From positions 806,001 to 870,000 of the forward strand of contig NZ_CP073638.1 in assembly GCF_029962485.1 (NCBI RefSeq): a stretch of DNA of 64,000 nucleotides, given 5' to 3'. Shown here piece after piece: positions 1-8,877 of the stretch; the first letter of the stretch is position 1; each line of letters begins with the position of its first letter. The DNA comes from Burkholderia cepacia. GTDB lineage: Bacteria > Pseudomonadota > Gammaproteobacteria > Burkholderiales > Burkholderiaceae. The notes beneath the pieces are model-generated. The model was given only the letters and a program-made list of their open reading frames with translations, made no database searches and was not told the origin of the DNA. The position numbers and the translations under genes are program-made.

Positions 1-1161
1 GCCACGTTCCAGCAGGATCTTGTTGCAGCAACCATCGAACAGGCTGCTGGCTGGATGTACCTTCCGAAGGGGGAAGTCCTCGCAAGCAATGCACCTGGGA
101 CCCACTCCATTGGTGTGCGCCGCCCGCTAGGTGTCGTCGCAAGCTTCACGCCCTGGAACGGGGCCAACGTACTGTCATGGCGAGCCGTCCTGTCTCCAAT
201 CGCTGCCGGCAACACGGTCGTAGTGAAACCGTCTGAACTAGCCCCCATCTCAGCAGGCCTGATCCTCGCGCAAATTGTCGAGGAGGCGGGTTTTCCCAAA
301 GGCGTCGTCAACGTGGTGACACACGCGCCAGGTGGGGCCGGAGAGATCGCCGACGTCTTCTTCGAAAGCCAGGATGTCCGCGTCATCAATCTGATCGGCG
401 GCGTCAAAACCGCGAAGATGCTCGCCAGACGGGCTGGCGAAACGCTCAAGCGCACGACGATGGAACTGGGCGGCTTCAATCCGCTGATTGTCCTTGACGA
501 TGTCGACCTGGACTACGCGGTTCGCACCGCAACGTTCGGCGCGTTCTTCCACCAGGGCCAGATCTGCTTGAACACTCGCCGGATCATTGTTCAGCGGAAG
601 ATCGCCGATGAATTCCTGGTCAAGTTCGCAGCACGGACAAAGACGCTTCCCTCCGGGGATCCCCAGGATCACAAGACGATCATCGGGCCACTGATCACGC
701 CAGCAGCGGTCAAGCTGGTCGACGACCGTGTGAAGGAGGCGTTGGCGAAAGGTGCCAGGATACATACGGGCGGCGTATTCGAGAATCAGATTTACCAGCC
801 GACAATTCTCAGCAATGTTCCATCTGATGCAGCCATCGCAAACGAGGAAACCTTCGGACCGGTCGTGATCGTTGAGGTGGTCGACACGCCAGAGCAGGCC
901 GTCGAAGCTGCCAACCGCACGCTCTATGGGCTCACGTCCTCGATACTGGCTGGCGACACTTATCGGGCGTTTAATCTCGCCCCAAAGATTCAGGCCGGGA
1001 TCGTCAACGTCAACTCGGCAACGGTGAACGATGAAATCCACGCACCAATGGGAGGTGTACGCGATAGCGGGTGGGGGCGTACTGGTCCTGAAAGCCTGAA
1101 GGAGTTCCAGGACGTCATATGGATCAACTCACACAATGTTCAGCGTCAATACCCGTTTTGA
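1..1161 (+). CDS. NAD(P)-dependent aldehyde dehydrogenase, aromatic-aldehyde type (5' end outside window)
   Basis: This is the C-terminal ~386 residues of an aldehyde dehydrogenase, which oxidises an aldehyde to the acid with NAD(P)+. The frame is open from base 1, so the first visible ATG at 55 is internal. Visible ALDH features are TPWNG, the cofactor-binding VVKPSE, the general-base Glu in MELGG, the nucleophilic Cys in GQICLNT (codon 565-567) and EETFGPV near the end. The usual Lys after ELGG is Phe here. The overall pattern is closest to the vanillin, benzaldehyde and salicylaldehyde dehydrogenases, but the exact substrate cannot be read from sequence. A porin and a PAS/sigma-54 activator follow, which suits an aromatic catabolic locus continuing upstream. 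Base composition is lower in GC than the DNA beyond 6.8 kb. Confidence 0.88.
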   Translation, partial: ATFQQDLVAATIEQAAGWMYLPKGEVLASNAPGTHSIGVRRPLGVVASFTPWNGANVLSWRAVLSPIAAGNTVVVKPSELAPISAGLILAQIVEEAGFPKGVVNVVTHAPGGAGEIADVFFESQDVRVINLIGGVKTAKMLARRAGETLKRTTMELGGFNPLIVLDDVDLDYAVRTATFGAFFHQGQICLNTRRIIVQRKIADEFLVKFAARTKTLPSGDPQDHKTIIGPLITPAAVKLVDDRVKEALAKGARIHTGGVFENQIYQPTILSNVPSDAAIANEETFGPVVIVEVVDTPEQAVEAANRTLYGLTSSILAGDTYRAFNLAPKIQAGIVNVNSATVNDEIHAPMGGVRDSGWGRTGPESLKEFQDVIWINSHNVQRQYPF

Positions 1162-1432
1162 TGTGCCTTTAAATTCGATGACCATCGGACCGGTTCCTGA
1201 GAACTCGTCACGCGGATAACCGGTCGGCGGTCAATTAACTGTGCTGCGTACACGGGACCTAACCTGTTGGTGATCCATGCTCCTGCAACACCAGCAATTC
1301 CGAGTCTGAATCGTACTCTCTCGCACGCCGCTGCCTGCCGACATGGAGGCGGCGTGCGCCCACCAATCCATGAGTGGGAGATGAGTGGCGCCCGTGTCAT
1401 CTCGCAACAATCGGTTCGGCTTACTAACATGT

Positions 1433-2521
1433 ATGAAAGAGAAATTTTTCCTTGCCGCTCTTTTGGCGATGAATGCGACCGCGCGTGCGCAAAGCAGTGT
1501 GAGCCTATTCGGCTCGATTGATGTCGGCATGACATATGTCAGCAACCAAAATGGCCATGCCGTTGTAAAGTTCGATGATGGAATCTTTTCGCCTAATCTT
1601 ATCGTGCTACGTGGCAACGAAGGCTTGGGCAGCGGCGCTTCGGTACTTTTTGAACTTTCGAGCCAGTTTTCGCCGGGAACGGGAGAGTTCATCGGCAGCG
1701 GGATATTCGGGCGAACGGCCTTCCTCGGCTTGCATAACGACCGATTTGGCACGCTGACCCTGGGTTATCAATACGACTTCATGTACGACGTGCTGCTTCT
1801 TGGCGGCGATGATTCAGCACGCGATGTCGCAGGGTTATACAACTTTCGTAATGGGCCATTCCAGAAGCTGGCGCTGCCTGACAACCCCACTGGCGCGTTC
1901 GACTGGGATCGGGTTGGCGCGACGCAGCGCGTACCGGACGCAGTGAAGTATGTCAGTCCTTCGGTTGATGGCATGACATTCGGAGCACTGTATGGTTTAC
2001 GGGACCCTGATAGCGCAACAGGACTCGAGAGCACCCAGAGTTTCGGAGTCAGCTATGGGTCTGGAAACTTCGGCGTGGGCGCGGCCTATACGAACCAGAG
2101 ATATACCTCGGTCGCTGGCTCGCCGGCATCCACGATCACCAATTTCGGAACCGGTGCTCACTATGCTACAGACGAATTGACGACCAGCGTATTGTTCACC
2201 TCGGTACGAAATTCCGCGTCGGGTGCTACGGCCTGGATGATTGAGGTTGGCACGACACGGCATTTAACGCAGGCGTTAATACTAGGTGTCGACTACCTTT
2301 ATATGAAGGGCAACGCGAGAGTAGACGACAATCACGCCCACCAGATCGATGCCTCACTGCAGTACGCGCTGTCAAAGCAGACCACAGTCTACGTCAGCGG
2401 CGTGTACCAACGCGCCAGTAGTGGCGCGCACGCGCAGATCGACGGGGTGCTGGATCCTGACGGTGCATCGAGTAGTCCTACGCAGGTGATTGCGCATCTT
2501 GGTGTCCATACAGCCTTCTAG
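1433..2521 (+). CDS. Gram-negative porin (Burkholderia OmpC-like)
   Basis: A 362-residue outer-membrane trimeric porin for passive diffusion of small solutes. The ATG at 1433 gives a clean signal peptide (MKEKFFLAALLAMNATARAQ) followed by SSVSLFGSIDVGM, the standard first strand of this family. The protein ends in Phe (GVHTAF), the usual C-terminal signal for the BAM complex. An in-frame start 48 bases upstream would put a non-signal extension in front and is rejected. Next to the aldehyde dehydrogenase and the PAS/sigma-54 activator it may serve uptake of that pathway's substrate; this is inferred from position only. Its lower GC separates it from the second porin at 40650. Confidence 0.9.
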   Translation: MKEKFFLAALLAMNATARAQSSVSLFGSIDVGMTYVSNQNGHAVVKFDDGIFSPNLIVLRGNEGLGSGASVLFELSSQFSPGTGEFIGSGIFGRTAFLGLHNDRFGTLTLGYQYDFMYDVLLLGGDDSARDVAGLYNFRNGPFQKLALPDNPTGAFDWDRVGATQRVPDAVKYVSPSVDGMTFGALYGLRDPDSATGLESTQSFGVSYGSGNFGVGAAYTNQRYTSVAGSPASTITNFGTGAHYATDELTTSVLFTSVRNSASGATAWMIEVGTTRHLTQALILGVDYLYMKGNARVDDNHAHQIDASLQYALSKQTTVYVSGVYQRASSGAHAQIDGVLDPDGASSSPTQVIAHLGVHTAF

Positions 2522-2655
2522 ATACTACCAGCCACAAGCAATTGTTGGCCCAATAATAAAACGCTGATTTTCTTATACTTATATGCACCGCTCGTTGACG
2601 ATACGTCATCATGCCGAAATCCTGTACAACAACTAAGCCAACAGTGGTGCATCGA

Positions 2656-4773
2656 TCATTGCCGGAAGCGACGCTTGTCGATCCCCAGAGCGCGGATTTT
2701 CGATTCTAGCGTCGAGCGCGGCATGCTCAAACGGTTCGCAGCACCCGCGGATCCAAAGACCCGCCCGCCGCAGGCGCGCAAGGCCTCCTCGATAATGGTC
2801 TTTTCGTGAGCCACGATCGAACTGGAAAGAGCCGTTCGGCTATCGGCAGACGGTCGCGACGATAACCACCGCTCGTCAATCGCAAATTCTTCGGTGTCGC
2901 AGACAATGACCGATCGCTCGATGACGTTTTGTAGCTCGCGAACATTTCCAGGCCACGGATAACTCTTCAGTCGATCCAGCGTCCGCTTGTTGACGTGTCG
3001 AAATACTTTTCCCATCTTCCTTGCGTAGCGGTGGATAAAATACTCAACTAACATTGGAATGTCGTCTCCACGTTCGCGCAGGGGAGGCATCTCCACCGGA
3101 AATACGTTGAGACGATAAAAAAGATCTTGTCGAAAGGTTCCGGCGGAAACTGCTTCTTCCAAATCACGATTCGTGGCGGCAATCACACGAACGTTGACGC
3201 GAATGAGTTCCCTTCCCCCGACACGCTCAAATTCGCGCTCCTGGAGTACTCTCAGCAACGCAGCCTGCGTGTCCGCTTGTAGCTCACCCACCTCATCCAG
3301 AAAGATCGTCCCTCCCTCGGCAAGTTCGAACCGACCAGGTCGCCGCTGGGTGGCACCAGTGAAGGCGCCCTTTTCATGCCCGAACAGCTCTGAAAACATC
3401 AATTCACGAGGAATAGCGGCGCAGTTTATCGCTACAAATGCCCGAGTTGAACGGTCTGACCGCCGGTGAATCGCGCGAGCAACCAGCTCTTTACCTGTCC
3501 CGGTTTCGCCGGTTATCAGTACTGTCGATTCGCTGGCTGCAACCTTTGTCACATGCGAAAGGACCTCGATCAATGGCGGTGACGTACCGATGATTTCTTC
3601 GAACATCGACTTTCTGTCGATTTCCTCCCGAAGGGCAACGTTCTCCTGTAGCAACCTATTCTCAGACCTTTTCCGATCTTCAATATCTGTACATGTGACA
3701 TACAAACGAACCAGCTGACCATGGTTGTTACATATCGGGTTGAACCGCGCAAGAAACCAACGATAGCTTCCATCACTCTTGCGCAGCCTCAATTCCATGT
3801 CGCCGGATGCGCCATTTTCCAAGTGACTGCGAAACCTTTCGCGGTCGTCGGGATGAACACCCTGCCCCACGGCTCCGCTCTTCCACTCTTCCAAACTGGC
3901 GCCTATGTAGGCGAGCGCAGTACGGTTTGCATACAAGTGCTCGCCGTTTGGTCCCACTACGCCAATATGCTGGGGCGAGAGGTCGGTGATCTGCCTGAGT
4001 TCTTCTTCACTCGAACGCAGGGCCTCCATCAACTGCACCTGCTCGGTAACGTCTATGCCAGCCCCGATGAACCCTTGGGAAGTCCCGTCATGGCGCATCG
4101 GCGTGCCGACGCAACGGATATGACGGGTTGCCCCGTCAGGCCGCACAATCCTCTTGGTAAAGTCAAAGGAGCTGTCCTCGGTGAGCATATTTTTAATTTC
4201 ACCTGCAACAGAGTCCCTATCTTCTGGGTGCACAATCGCCATGTACTCCGCAATGCTCGGTGCCTTGGCCGCCTGCTCAAGGCCATGGATATAAAACAAG
4301 CCGGAAGACCAGTACTCAAAACCGGACGGACAGAAGACCCAGGTGCCGAAGTGTGTAAGCCGTTCGCCCTTCGCCAAGGAGAACTCGGATTGCTTTTGCT
4401 CTTCGATCTCGAGATTGAGGCCAACCCAGCCTACCAACTCCCCGGCAGTTGCGCGACGAGGTTCAGCGCGGCTGAGGAACCAGCGATACGCGCCGTCTCC
4501 GCTGCGCACTCGAAACGCAACTTCCCCCGCACATTTGGACTTAATGCACCGCGACCAGATCCTGCGAGTCTCGGCGTGATCGTCTGGATGCAGAAAAGCG
4601 ATATGAGCATCCCATGCCGAATCCTGCTCGATCCCGGATCTTAGCGGATGGTCGTTCGCGAGCCCCAGGTAATCCGCGCATCGCCCGTTCAGAAACGTGA
4701 GATTGCCCGACGGCTCCGCGTACCACGCATGAGCAGGAATCAGATTCAGACTGGCTTGCAGTGACTCGTTCAT
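2656..4773 (-). CDS. Multi-PAS sigma-54-dependent transcriptional activator
   Basis: A 705-residue one-component bacterial enhancer-binding protein. Three PAS/PAC units occupy about residues 5-375 (repeated HPDDR and DG-YRWF signatures). A sigma-54 AAA+ domain follows at about 390-630, with Walker A GETGTGKE near 422, the sigma-54 contact loop GAFTGA near 470 and Walker B-type FLDEVGE. A Fis-type helix-turn-helix closes the protein. There is no receiver domain, so the signal is presumably sensed by the PAS units. The ATG at 4773 begins exactly at PAS1; a TTG 72 bases upstream is the alternative. It is convergent with the porin. Control of the adjacent porin and aldehyde dehydrogenase is plausible, but no convincing -24/-12 promoter was found. 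Confidence 0.9.
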   Translation of the reverse strand: MNESLQASLNLIPAHAWYAEPSGNLTFLNGRCADYLGLANDHPLRSGIEQDSAWDAHIAFLHPDDHAETRRIWSRCIKSKCAGEVAFRVRSGDGAYRWFLSRAEPRRATAGELVGWVGLNLEIEEQKQSEFSLAKGERLTHFGTWVFCPSGFEYWSSGLFYIHGLEQAAKAPSIAEYMAIVHPEDRDSVAGEIKNMLTEDSSFDFTKRIVRPDGATRHIRCVGTPMRHDGTSQGFIGAGIDVTEQVQLMEALRSSEEELRQITDLSPQHIGVVGPNGEHLYANRTALAYIGASLEEWKSGAVGQGVHPDDRERFRSHLENGASGDMELRLRKSDGSYRWFLARFNPICNNHGQLVRLYVTCTDIEDRKRSENRLLQENVALREEIDRKSMFEEIIGTSPPLIEVLSHVTKVAASESTVLITGETGTGKELVARAIHRRSDRSTRAFVAINCAAIPRELMFSELFGHEKGAFTGATQRRPGRFELAEGGTIFLDEVGELQADTQAALLRVLQEREFERVGGRELIRVNVRVIAATNRDLEEAVSAGTFRQDLFYRLNVFPVEMPPLRERGDDIPMLVEYFIHRYARKMGKVFRHVNKRTLDRLKSYPWPGNVRELQNVIERSVIVCDTEEFAIDERWLSSRPSADSRTALSSSIVAHEKTIIEEALRACGGRVFGSAGAANRLSMPRSTLESKIRALGIDKRRFRQ

Positions 4774-5031
4774 AACGTATCCGTCCGCTCGACACCCGAT
4801 GAGAAGATTACCGCCGTTCAAGCACCCACAATTCTGCGTTGACAAGTTGGCGCAGGTGACGCCTGCTCACCTTCCAACTCTGGTGTGCTGTTGTCCAGCA
4901 TATCGCCATTAGTGAGATGTCGACAATGTTCAGCCACGCACAATCCTCTGAATCCGGCTACTTGCGGCAGGAGCGATACTTGCAGCGTCCACGGCAAGCG
5001 ACCATCAATACCTTACCCCACGTGACGAGCA

Positions 5032-5295
5032 ATGCTCAAGATACAACGCATCGCCAATGGCGACATCTTGCTAGGCGTAATCGGTGACCTTCGTGCCGAC
5101 AATCTGGACGTTTTGTCGTCGCTGCTTACTGATGAACCTGCGGACCGGGTAATAGCGCTAGATCTCAAGAGTCTGATCCAGGTGGACGACGAAGCCGTCC
5201 GCTTCTTGCTCAAGTGTGAAGTACAAGGTATTGCGCTGCGCAATTGCCCGGCGTACGTTCGTATCTGGATCTCGTCCTTGCAACCGCCCCCCTGA
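5032..5295 (+). CDS. Small STAS-like (anti-anti-sigma-like) protein
   Basis: An 87-residue cytosolic protein. The pattern of a short beta strand (MLKIQRIANGDILLGVIGDL), a helix, a hydrophobic strand ending VIALDLKSL and then VDDEAVRFLLKCE resembles a minimal STAS fold. Small STAS-like proteins of this kind ending in NCPAYVRIWI are common in Burkholderia as conserved hypotheticals. The function is unknown; in the STAS family such domains bind anti-sigma factors or regulate partners. No kinase or phosphatase partner lies next to it. It is transcribed away from the PAS/sigma-54 gene, and a partnership is possible but unsupported. Confidence 0.65.
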   Translation: MLKIQRIANGDILLGVIGDLRADNLDVLSSLLTDEPADRVIALDLKSLIQVDDEAVRFLLKCEVQGIALRNCPAYVRIWISSLQPPP

Positions 5296-5423
5296 CCACC
5301 ACCTTTCAATGCCGCGAGCGATCACACTCCGCGATGAGTCTTGTGCGGTTCCCGACAGCGCCAAGAATGGCTATCTGGTACCGGGTGCCAACAATCTAGG
5401 TGGAGCAGCCCCTTTCAGCAACG

Positions 5424-6110
5424 TCACACCAACCTTCGCCCAATCGATATGCGTGAGCACATTGTCATATCGGTCACTTGTACTATTGCTTCCCATCCGG
5501 CTTTTAGGTGCGCCGCCGTATAGCGAAATAGCTCGTGCCCTTTCTCATCCACCAATACCCAAGCGCCATGTGCCTTCGCGCATGCCTCCGATCCTTGCTG
5601 CGTCACGGTGATCGCGTGCTCGATGGTCATGTTCGGCTTGGGATGCGCGAGCAGGCTGCGATACTCTACGCCCGCCTCTTGCGCTTCAACCTCAATGACA
5701 AAGAATCCGGCCGTCCCGTCCTGCGAGTGTTCCCGTGTCTCGAAGCGCGCCCTGTGTACCGCCTGCTGTTCGGCCAGCGTCACGCGCAGACTGCGCGGAT
5801 ATTCCGTCGCCTGTTGACCAAGCGACACGTTGTTTTCGATGAACCAACGTGCTTCGATGACGAGAAATTCCCGTTTCTTGGGATCGCTGTCGGGATGACG
5901 TGGATGGTTGTTCAGCGTGATCCGCAATCCGGCATCGAGCCATCGCAGACCACCGACACCGAAATCGCGACGCGCACGAGAATCCCACTCGTCAACATGA
6001 CGACGGGCGCGGCCTTCGCCGCTGTCCGAGTCGGGGTCGCCGTAGCTGTCGGCTGATAGACCATCATTGATACTGCGGGGATGCTGCGCGCTTCCGACTG
6101 CCGCCCGCCG
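5424..6110 (-). pseudogene. vgrG remnant (type VI secretion spike, internal fragment)
   Basis: The reverse frame is open from 6110 down to 5424. From about 6059 it encodes a stretch typical of the VgrG gp27-like region: SADSYGDPDSDSGEGRARR, then HVDEWDSRARRDFGVGGLRW, RITLNNHPRH and KKREFLVIEARWF, then YRS..AHPKP. Intact VgrG proteins are several times longer and continue into the gp5 spike. Here the N-terminus is missing, a TGA lies at 6111-6113, and after about EHAIT the last ~60 residues no longer look like VgrG, so the end is truncated or fused. No initiation context was found. I infer a decayed T6SS spike gene. Confidence 0.7.
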
Positions 6111-6690
6111 TCAGTTGCGTAGGCCGTGGATTGCAAGCGCTTTCCGTCTGGGAATGGGATGTCGGTCGCTTGTAGTCAAACGCACGTGACATGTAACTCA
6201 GGCTCTGCATGGTCTGCATGACCGCCCACTGCGTGAACCCGTCCGCTTCGTGATCAGTGTTGCCCCGATAATAGTCGGCCGGTTTCCCTTCCGGCAGCGA
6301 CGATACACGGTCCACGACAACGAGCGTCGTTTTCGGCGGCTCGCCTTCCTTTGTCGGTTCGCGGATCCGACGGAGATAAATGCCTTCATCTTCGAGAAGG
6401 CAATGCACGAAGCTTTGGCGCCACCGTGAGCGCACGACAGGCTCGCGCGTCAGGTCGAACCGGAACCGCCCCTGTAGCTGCGGATAGCGATTGAACACGT
6501 CGGAAACGATTTCGCGCGCGTCCTTTTCGAGCCATCCCTCATGGTTGTTGGTCTTGCCCAAGAAATCAGGCAGGTCAGTGTCCCGTTTGACGAAATGCGC
6601 GCCCTTGTAAGAGATCCGCTGCGTCGGCACACGCAGCGTGCGGTGAGTTCCGAGCATCCACATGAACGTCGGTGCCCGGCTTCCGCCCCC
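6064..6690 (-). pseudogene. C-terminal remnant of a T6SS-associated effector (Tle3/DUF3274-like)
   Basis: The reverse frame ending at 6064 encodes about 205 meaningful residues, beginning near WMLGTHRTLRVPTQRISYKG and including DLPDFLG, REIVSDVFNRYPQL, HCLLEDEGIYLRRI, DRVSSLPEGKPADYYRGNTD and QTMQSLSYMSRAFDYKRP. From memory this matches the end of DUF3274 (Tle3-type lipase effector) proteins found beside vgrG in Burkholderia. Upstream of about 6690 the frame stays open but turns into Arg/Ser-rich sequence typical of a wrong frame in GC-rich DNA, so the 5' part is deleted. Its 3' end overlaps the vgrG fragment. Assignment to T6SS is supported mainly by that neighbour. Confidence 0.55.
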
Positions 6691-6790
6691 GCATCGCGGA
6701 GTCTGATGCTGTCGCGATCTTATGGACTGCCGCCTACTCCCAATTTGGCACACTCTTTGGACACTTACCGTCAGGAAGGCCTCTCCGGCA

Positions 6791-7837
6791 TCACTTCGAC
6801 AACGTCGCGCGCACCGTATATTCGCCTTCGAGCGCCCCGTGTTCGGGACGCACGAAATAACGCGACGCGTCGAGATCGGCCGGCATCGGCTCGACCGGGA
6901 AACCGTGCTTTTCCCACGCATCGAGGCCGCCCTTCAGCGCACGGATGTTGTGGATCATCTTCTTGCGCTGCATTTTCGCGATCAGACGCTTGGCCGTGGC
7001 CTCGTTCGGGCACACGCAATAGACGACGATCGGCCGTTTCAGCAGTTCCGGGTCGAGCAGGTCCGGCGAATCGAGATCGACCGGCACCGCGCCGGCGATC
7101 CGGTACGGTTCGCGCTCGCGGATCGCCTTCGGCCGTGCGTCGAAGATCAGCGGCGGCTCGTCCGACGTCATCATCTCGACGAGCTGCGGCGGGGAGATGC
7201 GCACCTGCGCGAGATACCGGCGGAACTGCACGCGGCGCACCCAGCGGTACAGCAGGAACGTGATGAAGATCGCGAGGAACGCGTCGAGAATCGTGCCGCC
7301 ACTCGCGCGCACCCACAGCACGAACTGGACGATCTGATCATGAATGGCCGCGCCGCCGACCAGCCAGAACGCGGCCCACAGCGACGCGCCGGCCAGATCC
7401 CAGAACAGGAACACGCCGACGCCGATCGCGGTCGTGCCGAGCAGCGGCGCCGACACGAGGCCGAGGCCCGGCAGGAACTTGGACAACACGAGCAGCGGCG
7501 CGCCGTATCTTTCGAATACGTTACGGGCAAAGCGCAACGTCGTGTCGAGCGATAGCGAGAAGCGGACGAGGCCGTTCAGCAGGCGCCGGCCGCGCGTACG
7601 GCCCATGAAGAACCACAGCGAATCGGCGAGCATCGTCGCGCCGATCGCCGCCGCAAACATGCTGACCCACGACGCCTGCCCCATTGCCGCCATCGTGCCA
7701 CCGAGAATCAACATCGGCACGGCCGGCACCGGCACGCCGAGCTGCGTGATCAACACGCTCGCGAACACGGCCCACGGGCCGAGCGACGATGGAATTGCGA
7801 TGGGAAAGTGCCACACGGCGGCGCTCCTGGAAGACAT
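6791..7837 (-). CDS. DedA-family membrane protein fused to a rhodanese domain
   Basis: A 348-residue two-domain protein. The N-terminal ~190 residues form a DedA/SNARE-associated (VTT) membrane domain with the family sequence FLPGLGLVSAPLLG and several hydrophobic segments. A further helix (FLAIFITFLLYRWV) leads to a cytosolic C-terminal rhodanese domain (PPLIFDARPKAIRERE...VVYCVCPNEATA) with Cys274 and Cys276 in the loop where rhodaneses carry the catalytic cysteine. DedA proteins are implicated in lipid recycling across the membrane and in envelope stress, rhodaneses in sulfane-sulfur transfer. The fused function is not known. The ATG at 7837 is chosen because the upstream extension is basic, low-complexity sequence. 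Confidence 0.85.
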   Translation of the reverse strand: MSSRSAAVWHFPIAIPSSLGPWAVFASVLITQLGVPVPAVPMLILGGTMAAMGQASWVSMFAAAIGATMLADSLWFFMGRTRGRRLLNGLVRFSLSLDTTLRFARNVFERYGAPLLVLSKFLPGLGLVSAPLLGTTAIGVGVFLFWDLAGASLWAAFWLVGGAAIHDQIVQFVLWVRASGGTILDAFLAIFITFLLYRWVRRVQFRRYLAQVRISPPQLVEMMTSDEPPLIFDARPKAIREREPYRIAGAVPVDLDSPDLLDPELLKRPIVVYCVCPNEATAKRLIAKMQRKKMIHNIRALKGGLDAWEKHGFPVEPMPADLDASRYFVRPEHGALEGEYTVRATLSK

Positions 7838-8003
7838 GCGGGCCGTGCGACGGGAGCCGTCGGACCGGCAGTGCAACGGCCGCCGCGGCACGTCCGCGGC
7901 CGACCATGTGCATCACGGGCATTCTAAACGGGTTTGGCCGCGATCGCGCGGAACACACGCCGTCTGCGCGGGCTTCGCGCCAACGATGGCAATGCCGTGA
8001 CCG

Positions 8004-8510
8004 TCACACGTCGGAGCGCTGCGCGAGCCGGGCGACGTGTTCCGCGTAGTCGGGGAACGCGGCGGCCAGCGTGGCTGCATCGGCCAGCTCGAATTCCGAA
8101 AACTCGAACCCCGGCGCCACCGTGCAGCCCACGAGCGCGACATGCTCGTGCGACGCGCAGCGCGCGCCGAACCAGCTCCCGGCCGGCACGACCGCCTGGA
8201 ACACCGTGCCCGGGTGCGTGAGCGGGTTGCCGAGCCGGTGGATCGTCAGCCCGTCGTGCGCGTCGAGCGCCCACACTTCGATCGGGTCGCCCGCGTAGAA
8301 ATGCCAGACCTCGTCGGAACGGATCCGGTGCCACGACGAATACGCGCCGTCGCACAGCAGGTAGTAGATCGCGGTCGACGCGGCGCGTGGCGCACCGTCG
8401 GCCGGACGCACGACCGAATCGGTCGCGCGATAGGTTTCGCGGAAATAGCCGCCTTCAGGATGCGGTTGCAGGTCGAACTGGCGAATCAGGTCGGGAGCGG
8501 AGATCGGCAT
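8004..8510 (-). CDS. Cupin superfamily protein, DUF985
   Basis: A 168-residue single-domain cupin. DUF985 features are the opening DLIRQFDLQPHPEGGYFRET, the central YYLLCDGAYSSWHRIRSDEV and WHFYAGDPIEV, and the late VPAGSWFGA and GCTVAPGFEFSEFELA. The family adopts the RmlC-like beta barrel; its substrate is unknown and it is usually annotated as a conserved hypothetical. The ATG at 8510 directly precedes the family start. It is transcribed alone, downstream of a gene-free stretch, and no partner is evident. Confidence 0.88.
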   Translation of the reverse strand: MPISAPDLIRQFDLQPHPEGGYFRETYRATDSVVRPADGAPRAASTAIYYLLCDGAYSSWHRIRSDEVWHFYAGDPIEVWALDAHDGLTIHRLGNPLTHPGTVFQAVVPAGSWFGARCASHEHVALVGCTVAPGFEFSEFELADAATLAAAFPDYAEHVARLAQRSDV

Positions 8511-8877
8511 GGCGGATGACGTCGGTAAGGTAGGTAACCGGCATCCGGCGGCCAGCCAGGTTCATCACCCGTGCGACCGGTTCCTGCCGGATGCCCCTGC
8601 GTCGATCGCCGCGGCCATGCGCGCGGCGAACAAGCGGACACCGGTCGATGCTGCCAGAACTGCGTGTCGGGATGCAACCGCGTGTGCAATCGCGGGCACG
8701 CGGGTGCGTCACGGGCGCCCGCTTCCGGCTCGCCGAACCTGCGACGACAGGACGACAGGCGCGCCTGCGCACGATGCGCCGGTCAGCGCGTCGCGCGTTT
8801 CATCGGGCGGACTGCCGGCGTATGTGCGCTGCTGCATCCCGCTCGCAGCAGCGCCTGCTTCTGCGCCACACCGCGTG
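8511..8877. other. Intergenic stretch without recognisable gene
   Basis: These 367 bases separate the start of the DUF985 cupin gene from the end of the universal stress gene, both on the reverse strand. Frames that stay open here are basic, low-complexity readings of GC-rich DNA without family features. It presumably contains the cupin promoter. I saw no clear terminator, tRNA or repeat. Confidence 0.6.

Noticed and set aside
4848..4866. Possible sigma-54 promoter (GG-N10-GC) before the STAS-like gene
   Set aside because: Only the GG and GC dinucleotides fit; the rest departs from TGGCAC-N5-TTGC, and it is about 180 bases from the gene.
5912..6136. Short hydrophobic reverse frame that could be a small membrane protein
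   Set aside because: It lies in another frame over the vgrG remnant, whose family sequence is clear there.
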